Notes under the pieces: generated by a model
Told to the model about the DNA's origin: nothing
The model's input: only the letters and a program-made list of their open reading frames with translations
Database searches by the model: none
Assembly: GCA_005877535.1 (NCBI GenBank)
Contig: VBOM01000147.1
Coordinates: 1-5,599, forward strand
Length of the DNA stretch: 5,599 bases
Reading direction: 5' to 3'
DNA from: Nitrospirota bacterium
GTDB taxonomy: Bacteria > Nitrospirota > Nitrospiria > Nitrospirales > Nitrospiraceae
Made by a program: the position numbers and the translations under genes
In this document: piece by piece, positions 1-5,599 of the stretch
Numbering within the stretch: the first letter of the stretch is position 1
How the letters are laid out: each line of letters begins with the position of its first letter

Positions 1-2
1 TG

Positions 3-380
3 CAAGCAGTCTCAAACTTGGGATTTATGTGGCTTGCCTGGATGGGCAAGAGTTACGTAGTGCTCACGACATCGATTCTTGTCGAGAATGTGACCGGTGG
101 CATGGGCACCGCAGCGTTTGTCGCATTGATTATGTCGCTGTGCGATCATCGTTATACGGCAACCCAGTTCGCGTTACTCTCTTCCCTGGAAGCGCTCGGG
201 CGAGTGTTCTCCGGTCGTCCGTCGGCCGAGTTAGTCGAAATGGTGGGTTGGGCACAATTTTTCTTTTGGTCATTTCTGTTCGCTCTGCCCGGTGTCTGGT
301 TGGTGTGGAGTTTCCGAGCGCAGCTGCATCAAGAAGCCGGTCGTGATGCGCGTGCCAACGTAGGCGCAGTCGATCTATGA
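3..380 (+). CDS. ampG: AmpG-family muropeptide MFS transporter, C-terminal part (5' end outside window)
   Basis: Inner-membrane permease of the major facilitator superfamily that imports anhydromuropeptides released by cell-wall turnover; in enterobacteria it feeds peptidoglycan recycling and beta-lactamase induction. The frame is open from the window edge, so only about the last 125 residues are seen and no start can be assigned. The identifying stretch runs from QAVSNLGFMWLAW through VENVTGGMGTAAFVALIMSLC to ATQFALLSSLEALGRVFSG, which matches the conserved end of AmpG: the ENxxGGxGTAAFVA helix and the ATQ(Y/F)ALLSSL helix. A last hydrophobic helix (FFFWSFLFALPGVWLVW) is followed by a short charged cytoplasmic-type tail. 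The TGA stop at 378-380 directly abuts the stop codon of the opposing gene. No terminator hairpin with a T-run is visible after it. The family call is secure; substrate is inferred from the family. Confidence 0.88.
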   Translation, partial: QAVSNLGFMWLAWMGKSYVVLTTSILVENVTGGMGTAAFVALIMSLCDHRYTATQFALLSSLEALGRVFSGRPSAELVEMVGWAQFFFWSFLFALPGVWLVWSFRAQLHQEAGRDARANVGAVDL

Positions 381-671
381 CTACTGTATGCGGCGCTGGA
401 GGAACAAGACAAACAACATTAACGTCGGAAGGGGTGCCAGGACGAAGGGAACTAGCCAAACCCATAAATTTTTTCCTCGCATGCGAGCCTGATCGATCAT
501 CCAGACAAAGACCCACGCAACCAAGCCAAGATAGTTAAGGGCGATCCAGCGGGTTGTATGAATCTTGAGGCCGCTCGTGCTGTCCGGATCTGCATTGAAG
601 AGAAAGACTCCCAGCATGAGCACAAATAAACCCAACAAGGTTGCGACAAGGCGTTTGCTCCAGACAAACAT
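381..671 (-). CDS. Small three-helix membrane protein, unknown function
   Basis: A 96-residue protein I cannot assign to a named family. Three hydrophobic segments are visible: about residues 8-25 (VATLLGLFVLMLGVFLF), 42-59 (IALNYLGLVAWVFVWMI) and 70-90 (VWLVPFVLAPLPTLMLFVLFL). A basic loop, DQARMRGKN, lies between helices 2 and 3, and the C-terminus is QRRIQ. The layout of a basic RGK/N loop, a Trp-rich helix and an AP-x-P kink recalls short DUF2834-like bacterial membrane proteins, but this is only a resemblance. The start is well supported: a strong Shine-Dalgarno AGGAGGA (677-683 on the plus strand) lies five bases before the ATG. Its stop touches the ampG stop, so the two genes converge with no spacer. 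It is divergent from the gene at 838. Confidence 0.8.
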   Translation of the reverse strand: MFVWSKRLVATLLGLFVLMLGVFLFNADPDSTSGLKIHTTRWIALNYLGLVAWVFVWMIDQARMRGKNLWVWLVPFVLAPLPTLMLFVLFLQRRIQ

Positions 672-676
672 GATGA

Positions 677-683
677 TCCTCCT
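677..683 (-). promoter_or_regulatory. Strong ribosome binding site for the 96-aa membrane protein
   Basis: Read on the minus strand the bases are AGGAGGA, followed by five bases and ATG at 669-671. This fixes the start of that gene. Confidence 0.8.
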
Positions 684-733
684 GATACAAGCAATGTGAG
701 CAGCATGGTTGCCGCAACAGACCTGTCGAGCGT

Positions 734-762
734 AGGCTAATCATCCGGCTTTTGTTTGTCAA
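734..762 (-). promoter_or_regulatory. Candidate sigma-70 promoter for the minus-strand membrane-protein gene
   Basis: On the minus strand there is a perfect -35 hexamer TTGACA (757-762) followed, after 17 bases, by TAGCCT (734-739), a poor -10 that keeps only three of six consensus bases. The position would give a leader of about 55 bases before the ATG at 671. The -35 is convincing and the -10 is not, so this is tentative. No clear partner promoter for the plus-strand gene at 838 can be seen in the same gap. Confidence 0.33.
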
Positions 763-837
763 AGGGGAGTAGCGCGCCTCCGTTTCCATTCAGCCTATTG
801 CGACTTCGGTTCAACAGCAATCAATCTTAGGGCTTCT

Positions 838-1209
838 ATGAGCCTCCTGCATTTGAGCCTAGCCGTGACGTCATTGGCCGTGAGTCTTGTTTTGGCACTT
901 ACGAATCCCACCACGGATCAATATCTGGGGTTCATACAAGTCGAACTCACCAAGGCGATGGATCGAATGGATCAGTCAACACCTGAGCGGGAAGGAACGG
1001 TGGTCCGAAATATTTTTCGCAGGCATAGTCAGGAGTTGCTCAATAGTATGGTGCGTCCTCACACCATGCGTCAAAATTGGGGAGTCCTCAGCCTGTTTGA
1101 AACGACGGTGCTGGGTACTCGGGTTGTGGTTATCGGCATCGGCAACCAGTTCATTCCCATTGAGGGAGTCGATGAAGCCATTCTGACCCTCGGTCGCCGT
1201 GTATTTTAG
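838..1209 (+). CDS. DUF4359-like small exported or membrane-anchored protein
   Basis: A 123-residue protein of unknown function. Residues 1-21 form one hydrophobic segment (LAVTSLAVSLVLALTNP) fitting a signal peptide or N-terminal anchor, though it lacks the usual basic residues at its start. The TNP-xx-DQYLGF motif just after the helix and the later RQNWGVLSLFET...GTRVVVIGIGNQFIP pattern match what I recall of DUF4359: TNP after a helix, then a RQN-F-x-S-aromatic-T block, then a small hydrophobic strand and a QF motif. The middle (about residues 38-75) is charged and helical-looking. ATG at 838 is the first usable start, with no other ATG/GTG/TTG for at least 80 bases upstream in frame, but no good Shine-Dalgarno precedes it, so expression may be weak. 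It stands alone, with 420 bp of regulatory DNA after it. The family match is moderate. Confidence 0.72.
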   Translation: MSLLHLSLAVTSLAVSLVLALTNPTTDQYLGFIQVELTKAMDRMDQSTPEREGTVVRNIFRRHSQELLNSMVRPHTMRQNWGVLSLFETTVLGTRVVVIGIGNQFIPIEGVDEAILTLGRRVF

Positions 1210-1220
1210 TTTTTTTCTCT

Positions 1221-1237
1221 CCGAGGGGATCCCTTGG
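1221..1237. other. Short GC-rich hairpin next to a T-tract, downstream of the DUF4359-like gene
   Basis: CCGAGGG (1221-1227) pairs with CCCTTGG (1231-1237), giving seven pairs including one G-T and a three-base loop. A run of seven T lies before the hairpin (1210-1216), not after it, so it does not have the usual intrinsic-terminator order on the plus strand, and no clean T-run follows on the minus strand. It may still help end transcription of the upstream gene, but this is weak. Confidence 0.3.
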
Positions 1238-1271
1238 CTGTCAAAATGTGGTCTATTTTCGATCAAAACAC

Positions 1272-1280
1272 TGTGGATAA
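1272..1280 (-). promoter_or_regulatory. DnaA box (perfect consensus) upstream of nrdJ
   Basis: The plus-strand bases tgtggataa are the exact complement of the high-affinity DnaA box TTATCCACA. A second, weaker site, TTACTCACA at 1326-1334 on the plus strand, differs at two positions. DnaA is the replication initiator and also a transcription factor; E. coli nrdAB is a classical DnaA-regulated promoter. Lying about 100 bp upstream of the first nrdJ promoter candidate, this box would suit coupling of dNTP supply to replication initiation. The site is seen; its role is inferred. Confidence 0.5.
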
Positions 1281-1375
1281 GTCTGTCTAAATTCCTGAGA
1301 GTTGGCGTTCTCCAATCATTTACAGTTACTCACAGGATTTCCTCCGTTTCCCCAGACAACCCACTACATTTGGTA

Positions 1376-1404
1376 TTGACAATTCATCCTGATCGCTATA
1401 TGTA
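1376..1404 (+). promoter_or_regulatory. Candidate nrdJ promoter P1 (in repeat copy 1)
   Basis: A perfect -35 TTGACA (1376-1381) is followed after 17 bases by TATGTA (1399-1404); with a 15-base spacer the alternative is TATATG (1397-1402), which fits the -10 consensus slightly better. Transcription would start near 1411 and leave a leader of about 220 bases before the nrdJ GTG. Confidence 0.5.
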
Positions 1405-1408
1405 GATG
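1393..1408 (+). promoter_or_regulatory. NrdR-box-like operator overlapping P1 -10
   Basis: The core CTATATGTAG (1396-1405) matches nine of ten positions of the NrdR-box core CWATATATWG, where NrdR is the ATP/dATP-sensing repressor of ribonucleotide reductase genes. The outer arms of the 16-bp palindrome match poorly. Location over the -10 of an RNR gene is typical for NrdR sites. A weaker core, CTACATTTGG (1364-1373, seven of ten), lies 32 bp upstream, close to the three-turn spacing usual for NrdR box pairs. Confidence 0.45.
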
Positions 1409-1450
1409 CTACTCTTGACATGCAGTGACATACACTTGGGCCACGGTGCT

Positions 1451-1479
1451 TTGGCAATTCATCCAGATGGCTGTATGTA
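1451..1479 (+). promoter_or_regulatory. Candidate nrdJ promoter P2 (in repeat copy 2)
   Basis: TTGGCA (1451-1456), a 17-base spacer and TATGTA (1474-1479) mirror P1. The leader would be about 145 bases. A further isolated -10-like GATAAT at 1548-1553 has no acceptable -35 and is not called separately. Confidence 0.42.
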
Positions 1480-1483
1480 GATG
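1468..1483 (+). promoter_or_regulatory. NrdR-box-like operator overlapping P2 -10
   Basis: Core CTGTATGTAG (1471-1480) matches eight of ten positions of the NrdR core. It is the repeat-copy-2 counterpart of the site at 1393-1408, 75 bp away, or about seven helical turns. The distance is longer than in well-described NrdR pairs, so cooperation between the two is uncertain. Confidence 0.36.
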
Positions 1484-1615
1484 TTTCTCGCGTGGATCAA
1501 TCGTCGAGACTCCAAAATTAGGGCGCTCAAAAGCACATTGCCATATTGATAATGAAGTTTGATTGTTCCTGTTTGGGATCGAAAGTAAAGTAGTCCCACG
1601 CCAACTACGCAGACT

Positions 1616-1624
1616 GGGGAGGGG
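1616..1624 (+). promoter_or_regulatory. Ribosome binding site of nrdJ
   Basis: GGGGAGGGG lies five bases before a GTG start at 1630. It supports the non-ATG start, which is also supported by the protein beginning (M)[14 protein letters not shown], the usual N-terminus of this NrdJ group. Confidence 0.75.
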
Positions 1625-1629
1625 AAATC

Positions 1630-4600
1630 GTGAGAATAGAACGCCGATTTACACGTCGCGGGCAAAGTCCCTATGAGGGCCTGCCTTTCGTAAAACGTTC
1701 GTCAGAGATTCGTAATCCCGACGGATCGACCGTGTTTAAGTTGGAAAACATCGACATTCCCGAACCCTGGTCCCAGCTCGCAACCGATATTCTCGCCCAG
1801 AAATATTTCCGGAAAGCCGAAGTGCCGCAGCGGGATGAGCAGGGAAATCCGATTGTTGGACCAGACGGCAAGCCGCAGTTGGGGGGAGAGCGTGACTCCC
1901 GACAAGTATTTGAACGGCTCGCCGGTTGTTGGACTTCCTGGGGGAGGAACTTCGGCTATTTCAAAACTCCGGAAGATACTGATGCCTTCCATGATGAGCT
2001 CTGTTACATGCTCGCGCATCAGATGGCCGCACCCAATTCTCCCCAGTGGTTTAACACGGGACTTCATTTTGCCTATGGGCTTTCAGGGCCTGCGCAAGGG
2101 CATTTTTATGTCGATCCTAAGACCCGTGAAGTTGTCAAAGCCACCAACGCGTTTGAACATCCGCAACCGCACGCTTGTTTCATTCAGTCCATTGAGGACG
2201 ACTTGGTCACCGAGGGCGGTATCATGGATCTCTGGGTGCGAGAAGCGCGCCTGTTCAAATACGGATCGGGGACCGGGACCAACTTTTCCAAGCTTCGCGG
2301 CGATGGCGAACCGTTGTCCGGCGGCGGCCGCTCGTCCGGATTGATGTCCTTCCTTCGCATCGGCGATCGAGCGGCAGGAGCCATTAAGTCGGGCGGGACG
2401 ACCAGACGGGCTGCCAAAATGGTTTGTCTCGATTTGGATCATCCCGATATCGAAGAATTTATCAACTGGAAGGTGGTGGAAGAGCAAAAAGTCGCCGCCA
2501 TGGTGACAGGCTCAAAAATCTGCGCACAGCGCCTTAATGCCGTCCTCAAGGCCTGCCACGTCGTCGATGACGCCGGTCAGATGAAGGTCGAGATGGATGC
2601 CAAGCAGAATCCGATCCTCAAGGAAGCCCTTGCCGCCGCACGGCGGGATGCGGTTCCAGAGGCGTATATCCAGCGGATGTATTCCTATGCGCAGCAAGGG
2701 TTCACTCATTTTGTATTTCACGAGTACGACACGAATTGGGACGGCAAGGCCTACCAAACGGTATCGGGCCAGAACTCAAACAATAGCGTGCGCATTTCCA
2801 ACGATTTTTTTGCGGCGCTGGAGGCGGACGGCGATTGGCAACTCAAGCGACGGGTCGACGGCAAAGTTTCCAAGACCATCAAGGCGCGGGACCTCTGGGA
2901 TCAGATCGCTTGGGCCGCATGGATTTGTGCGGATCCCGGGACGCAATACGACACGACAATCAACGAATGGCACACCTGTCCGGAGGATGGTCGTATCAAT
3001 GCCTCCAATCCCTGTTCTGAATACATGTTTCTCGACGATACGGCATGCAACCTGGCTTCGCTCAACCTCGCTCATTTCTTTTCGACCGACGCCCAATTTG
3101 AGCTGGAGAATTTCCGTCATGCCGTGCGCCTGTGGCCCTTCCCGGGTTATGCCAATAACCGCGAGGCCATGCTGCGTGTGATCCGTAATCACCGACGAGC
3201 CGCCTACAATGCCGCTCCGGAAGAGTATGAAGATTTGACAATTACACCGATCGGGATCCAGCCGGAGCATTGTTCTCCCGAGTTGCTCGTGGCTGCACGT
3301 CGTGCCTGGGACCGTGCCCTCGAGTTGGGAACGGCCTACGGGTATCGCAATGCGCAGGTCACAGTGATTGCTCCTACCGGCACGATCGGACTCGTGATGG
3401 ATTGCGATACGACGGGCATCGAACCGGATTTTGCGCTTGTCAAATTTAAAAAACTGGCCGGCGGAGGTTATTTCAAGATCATCAATCAAAGCATACCCGC
3501 TGCACTCAGATCCTTGGGTTATCTAGAGTCTCAGATTCAGGACATCGTGAACTATTGTGTTGGCCGGCAAACCTTGCAGACCGCACCATTCATTAACCAT
3601 GAGACCCTCAGACAGAAGGGATTCGATGACGCAGCACTCGCACGAATGGAAGGCGGTTTGTCCCAGGCTTTTGAGATTCAATTTACGTTTAATAAGTATG
3701 CGTTGGGTGAGGATTTCTGCCGGGAGAAGTTGGGATTGACCGACGCACAATTGAATGAATCCAACTTCAATATGCTGAAAGCACAGGGATTTACACAAGA
3801 AGAAATCGCCGCTGCCAATGATTATTGCTGCGGCACCATGACAGTGGAAGGGGCTCCACATCTCAAAGCCGAGCACCTTCCAATTTTTGATTGTGCCAAC
3901 CGCTGTGGCCGGATCGGTCAGCGGTATATCGCCGTCGATGCACACATCCGTATGATGGCGGCGGCACAGCCATTCATCAGCGGTGCCATAAGCAAAACGA
4001 TTAACATGCCGGCCGATGCAACGCTGGAAGAAGTGAAATCGGCCTATTTGTTTGCCTGGAAGAGCATGGTCAAGGCCGTGGCTCTGTATCGTGACGGCTC
4101 GAAGTTGAGCCAGCCGTTATCGGCCTCAACAGACAGCGGCAAGACCGTCGAAGCCTCGTCCGAAATATTATCGATTGCGGAAAAAGTCACAGAACGTGTG
4201 TTGGTACGGTACCTAGCGAAGCGCCGACCACTTCCGACCAGACGCAATGGGTACACGCAGAAAGCCGTCGTCGGGGGGCATAAGCTCTATCTGCGCACGG
4301 GTGAGTATGAGGATGGTACTTGCGGCGAAATCTTCCTCGATATGCACAAAGAAGGGGCCGCATTCCGCAGCCTCATGAACTGTTTCGCCATTGCTATTTC
4401 ACTGGGCCTCCAACATGGCGTCCCGTTGGAGGAGTTTGTCGAAGCATTCGTGTTTACCCGCTTCGAACCGAACGGGCCGGTCAAATTGAACGACCGGATA
4501 AAAATGTCCACGTCGATCATCGATTACATCTTCCGAGAGCTTGCCGTGACCTATCTTGACCGCTATGACTTGGCACAGGTCCAGGAAGAGGATCTTAGAA

Positions 4601-4929
4601 TGGACTCTGTCAAAATGGACGCGCAAGATCCTGAATGTGTCGAGGAGCAAGCCACTCCTGAAACGTTGGCTTCGGCATCGATCAGTACGGACCTATTTCC
4701 TGCACGACGCGGGGCGATACCGCGTCATAAGGGCAATGGCCATGGAAATGGTAACGTAGCCCATACCGTCGAACTGAAGCGTGAAACGTTGACCTTGACC
4801 GCCATCAAAATGGCACGCGAAAAGGGCTATGAAGGAGATCCCTGCTCCAACTGTAAACAGTTCACCATGGTGCGGAACGGGACCTGCCTCAAGTGTACTA
4901 ACTGTGGTGAAACGAGCGGCTGTTCGTAG
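1630..4929 (+). CDS. nrdJ: Adenosylcobalamin-dependent (class II) ribonucleotide reductase, with an apparent internal deletion
   Basis: Cytosolic enzyme that reduces ribonucleotides to deoxyribonucleotides using a thiyl radical made from adenosylcobalamin, without needing oxygen or a separate radical subunit. Seen in order: family N-terminus (RIERRFT...GQSPY); C183 in PHACFIQS and C473 in [11 protein letters not shown], the redox pair by comparison with Thermotoga NrdJ; N460, C462 and E464 in NPCSE, where C462 is the radical site; the phosphate-binding APTGTIG at about 581-587; the barrel motif [16 protein letters not shown]; a TSCPD domain at about 880-990; a linker; and a C-terminal cluster C1072, C1075, C1086, C1089, C1092, C1098 that normally shuttles electrons to the active site. 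Oddity: after HAVRLW (W502) the sequence jumps straight to PFPGYA, lacking about 78 residues that full-length relatives (about 1,180-1,250 aa) have there, including the R-TLGLGYAN barrel strand. The frame is otherwise clean. Family call certain; activity doubtful if the gap is real. Confidence 0.97.
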   Translation: MRIERRFTRRGQSPYEGLPFVKRSSEIRNPDGSTVFKLENIDIPEPWSQLATDILAQKYFRKAEVPQRDEQGNPIVGPDGKPQLGGERDSRQVFERLAGCWTSWGRNFGYFKTPEDTDAFHDELCYMLAHQMAAPNSPQWFNTGLHFAYGLSGPAQGHFYVDPKTREVVKATNAFEHPQPHACFIQSIEDDLVTEGGIMDLWVREARLFKYGSGTGTNFSKLRGDGEPLSGGGRSSGLMSFLRIGDRAAGAIKSGGTTRRAAKMVCLDLDHPDIEEFINWKVVEEQKVAAMVTGSKICAQRLNAVLKACHVVDDAGQMKVEMDAKQNPILKEALAAARRDAVPEAYIQRMYSYAQQGFTHFVFHEYDTNWDGKAYQTVSGQNSNNSVRISNDFFAALEADGDWQLKRRVDGKVSKTIKARDLWDQIAWAAWICADPGTQYDTTINEWHTCPEDGRINASNPCSEYMFLDDTACNLASLNLAHFFSTDAQFELENFRHAVRLWPFPGYANNREAMLRVIRNHRRAAYNAAPEEYEDLTITPIGIQPEHCSPELLVAARRAWDRALELGTAYGYRNAQVTVIAPTGTIGLVMDCDTTGIEPDFALVKFKKLAGGGYFKIINQSIPAALRSLGYLESQIQDIVNYCVGRQTLQTAPFINHETLRQKGFDDAALARMEGGLSQAFEIQFTFNKYALGEDFCREKLGLTDAQLNESNFNMLKAQGFTQEEIAAANDYCCGTMTVEGAPHLKAEHLPIFDCANRCGRIGQRYIAVDAHIRMMAAAQPFISGAISKTINMPADATLEEVKSAYLFAWKSMVKAVALYRDGSKLSQPLSASTDSGKTVEASSEILSIAEKVTERVLVRYLAKRRPLPTRRNGYTQKAVVGGHKLYLRTGEYEDGTCGEIFLDMHKEGAAFRSLMNCFAIAISLGLQHGVPLEEFVEAFVFTRFEPNGPVKLNDRIKMSTSIIDYIFRELAVTYLDRYDLAQVQEEDLRMDSVKMDAQDPECVEEQATPETLASASISTDLFPARRGAIPRHKGNGHGNGNVAHTVELKRETLTLTAIKMAREKGYEGDPCSNCKQFTMVRNGTCLKCTNCGETSGCS

Positions 4930-4933
4930 GAGG
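4928..4933 (+). promoter_or_regulatory. Strong ribosome binding site overlapping the nrdJ stop codon
   Basis: AGGAGG, continuing as a G-run to 4937, overlaps the nrdJ TAG and precedes an ATG at 4943 by nine bases. This suggests a gene originally co-translated with nrdJ in one operon, even though the frame from that ATG soon loses its protein-like character. Confidence 0.5.
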
Positions 4934-4942
4934 GGGGACTCA

Positions 4943-5349
4943 ATGAGTGCGGTCCTTCGCGAGCAAGGGATTGTCACAATCCATGATTTGGTGTCAGTCT
5001 GGTCGCGCAGCGGTGGTCGGAGGCCTTTCATTGTAAGGTCACGATCCATACTGGTCTTAAGCAAACCACTTGGGCTGATCCTCAACGACAGTGCGATATC
5101 GTCGGGTGGCAGGTGGGTTCCGCTGGTAACACGATGGAATAGATGGCTGAAGTGGAAACCCATGATTCAATCATGGCTGTCGCAATCGTTTCAGAATGGA
5201 AGGAGGCGGTCGTGCGCGGTATGCCATTCTATCTGTTCGTACCGCGCGGCCTCAAGGAGTCGGCACAAAAGCTGGTAGAGGACACCTCTGTCCCCGTTAG
5301 CGGTATCTACGAGTACACGTTTATAAATGGCTTACGTCAGGTGCTCTAG
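4943..5349 (+). pseudogene. Probable broken small gene downstream of nrdJ (frameshift plus in-frame TAG)
   Basis: From the ATG with the strong Shine-Dalgarno the protein begins MSAVLREQGIVTIHDLVSV, then turns into Arg/Ser-rich text typical of a shadow frame and ends at 5278. In the frame one base earlier, bases 4987-5139 read protein-like text (LVAQRWSEAFHCKVTIHTG, then WADPQRQCDIVGWQVG) and run into a TAG at 5140-5142. Directly after it the same frame continues as MAEVETHDSIMAV to the stop at 5347-5349. Restoring one lost base near 4998 and replacing the TAG would give one protein of about 135 residues with no other stop. I infer two lesions in a single ancestral gene. The alternatives are a sequencing error, or a genuine short gene starting at 5143. 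I do not recognise the family. It would have been the second gene of an nrdJ operon. Confidence 0.5.
5143..5349 (+). CDS. Short hypothetical protein (possible intact C-terminal piece of the broken gene)
   Basis: A 68-residue frame starting with ATG immediately after the TAG at 5140-5142; an internal ATG at 5173 is a later alternative. Features: SIMAVAIVSEWKEAV as a likely helix, then GMPFYLFVPRG as a strand and turn, then a helix (ESAQKLVED) and a strand (VPVSGIYEYTFINGLRQV). This strand-helix-strand end, with VPRG followed by SGIYEY, resembles the C-terminus of small soluble alpha/beta proteins, but I cannot name a family. The Shine-Dalgarno is weak (GGAA at 5136-5139), so independent translation is uncertain. 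It may be only the tail of the interrupted gene that begins at 4943. Residue composition makes this frame the real coding frame over 5143-5349 rather than the overlapping one. Confidence 0.5.
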   Translation: MAEVETHDSIMAVAIVSEWKEAVVRGMPFYLFVPRGLKESAQKLVEDTSVPVSGIYEYTFINGLRQVL

Positions 5350-5359
5350 CCTGTATCTG

Positions 5360-5584
5360 TTAAATGATTCGAAACGCTTCTTCGTCCTGCTTATCCAGCA
5401 ATGGAAATGAGATGGGTTCCCTGAAACTTTTCCCCCAGATCGGCGTTCCCCCCAGCGAGCCCAAGGCCTTGACGAATTGTTCCTGGCTGAACAGTTTGTC
5501 GATCGACCAAAGTACACCTTGGAAAGATACAGCGGACCATGCAGAGCGTGAACAACCAGACCTAGTTGCGTTTCTCCTCTCCGG
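5360..5584 (-). pseudogene. Possible C-terminal remnant of an unidentified gene
   Basis: On the minus strand a frame is open from just after a TGA (5585-5587) to a TAA (5360-5362), 74 codons. Its last 49 codons read convincingly as protein (SIDKLFSQEQFVKALGSLGG, then TPIWGKSFREPISFPLLD, ending EEAFRII) and favour G or C in the third position (33 of 49). The first 25 codons do not (9 of 25). There is no ATG or GTG, and TTG occurs only well inside, so no start can be assigned. A neighbouring frame upstream reads GLVVHALHGPLYLSKVYFG, which would join it if there were a frameshift near 5505-5515. The stop lies 10 bases from the end of the convergent gene at 5349. The family is not recognised; a chance open frame cannot be excluded. 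Confidence 0.32.
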
Positions 5585-5599
5585 TCAATCTATTTCTGT

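Larger units (their letters stand above)
1376..1483 (+). repeat. Pair of 33-bp direct repeats, 75-bp period, each spanning a promoter-like unit
   Basis: Copy 1 is 1376-1408 and copy 2 is 1451-1483. They match at 29 of 33 positions, the differences being A/G at 1379, T/A at 1390, C/G at 1394 and A/G at 1398. The 42 bases between them are not repeated. Each copy begins with a -35-like hexamer and ends in the shared string TATGTAGATG, so the repeat unit equals one whole promoter plus its -10-proximal operator. Confidence 0.85.

Noticed and set aside
1199..1405. Small plus-strand frame in the nrdJ upstream region
   Set aside because: It starts inside the preceding gene, lacks a ribosome binding site and runs through the DnaA box and the first promoter candidate.
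1376..1483. CRISPR-like repeat
   Set aside because: There are only two imperfect copies, no third unit, no palindromic repeat ends and no cas genes; the promoter reading explains the conservation better.
1576..1597. Leader hairpin GGGAT...GTCCC
   Set aside because: Only five pairs including a G-T, with a loop of about 12 bases; too weak to call.
1439..1625. Cobalamin riboswitch in the nrdJ leader
   Set aside because: B12 riboswitches control some RNR genes and the leader is long enough, but I find neither the B12-box consensus nor the expected conserved helices. Such switches also usually govern the B12-independent enzyme, not nrdJ.
3118..3150. Intein or intron remnant at the nrdJ junction
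   Set aside because: Nothing is inserted at the junction; sequence is missing. No splicing motifs (terminal HN followed by C/S/T, or an N-terminal Cys block) are present.
2776..3489. 237-residue minus-strand frame inside nrdJ
   Set aside because: It is a shadow of the highly conserved nrdJ coding frame; its sequence is rich in Arg, Ile and Gly with no recognisable domain.
4943..5278. Intact 111-residue protein from the ATG behind nrdJ
   Set aside because: After the first 19 or so residues the text is rich in Arg, Ser and Trp without a plausible fold, and over 5143-5278 it overlaps a more convincing frame.
5364..5599. Plus-strand frame open to the window end
   Set aside because: It has 78 codons without a stop, but is Ser/Pro/Asn-rich with no Shine-Dalgarno; the opposite-strand frame over the same bases looks more like protein.

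Overview
The window looks like ordinary chromosome from a GC-moderate Gram-negative bacterium. Its ampG-like muropeptide permease and its large class II ribonucleotide reductase with a TSCPD domain and C-terminal cysteine cluster resemble Nitrospira/Nitrospirota and alphaproteobacterial proteins as I remember them. The Nitrospira assignment is an inference from protein style, not something the sequence proves. I see no rRNA, tRNA, CRISPR array, transposase or phage gene.

Layout, left to right. Bases 3-380 (+) are the C-terminal end of an AmpG-type muropeptide transporter cut by the window edge. It meets, stop codon to stop codon, a small three-helix membrane protein on the minus strand (381-671). 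A divergent gap of about 165 bp leads to a small DUF4359-like exported or anchored protein (838-1209, +). A 420-bp gene-free stretch (1210-1629) follows and is clearly regulatory. It holds a perfect DnaA box, two 33-bp near-identical repeats exactly 75 bp apart that each look like a complete -35/-10 promoter, and NrdR-box-like cores overlapping the -10 ends. It leads into nrdJ (1630-4929, +), an adenosylcobalamin-dependent ribonucleotide reductase that supplies dNTPs for DNA synthesis. Behind nrdJ sits a small gene that appears to be broken (about 4943-5349), and on the minus strand a fragmentary reading frame (5360-5584).

The most notable observation is inside nrdJ. All catalytic cysteines and both ends are intact, but a block of roughly 78 residues that full-length relatives carry just after the active-site region seems to be missing. 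The reading frame is kept across an abrupt junction at 3135/3136. That block includes a core strand of the catalytic barrel, so the protein is either inactive, unusually compact, or the product of an assembly collapse. The gene downstream shows a probable frameshift plus an in-frame TAG, and the fragment next to it has no start codon. The right half of the window may therefore be decaying, or locally mis-sequenced. Regulation of nrdJ by both DnaA and NrdR would tie dNTP supply to replication, as is known for E. coli nrdAB.
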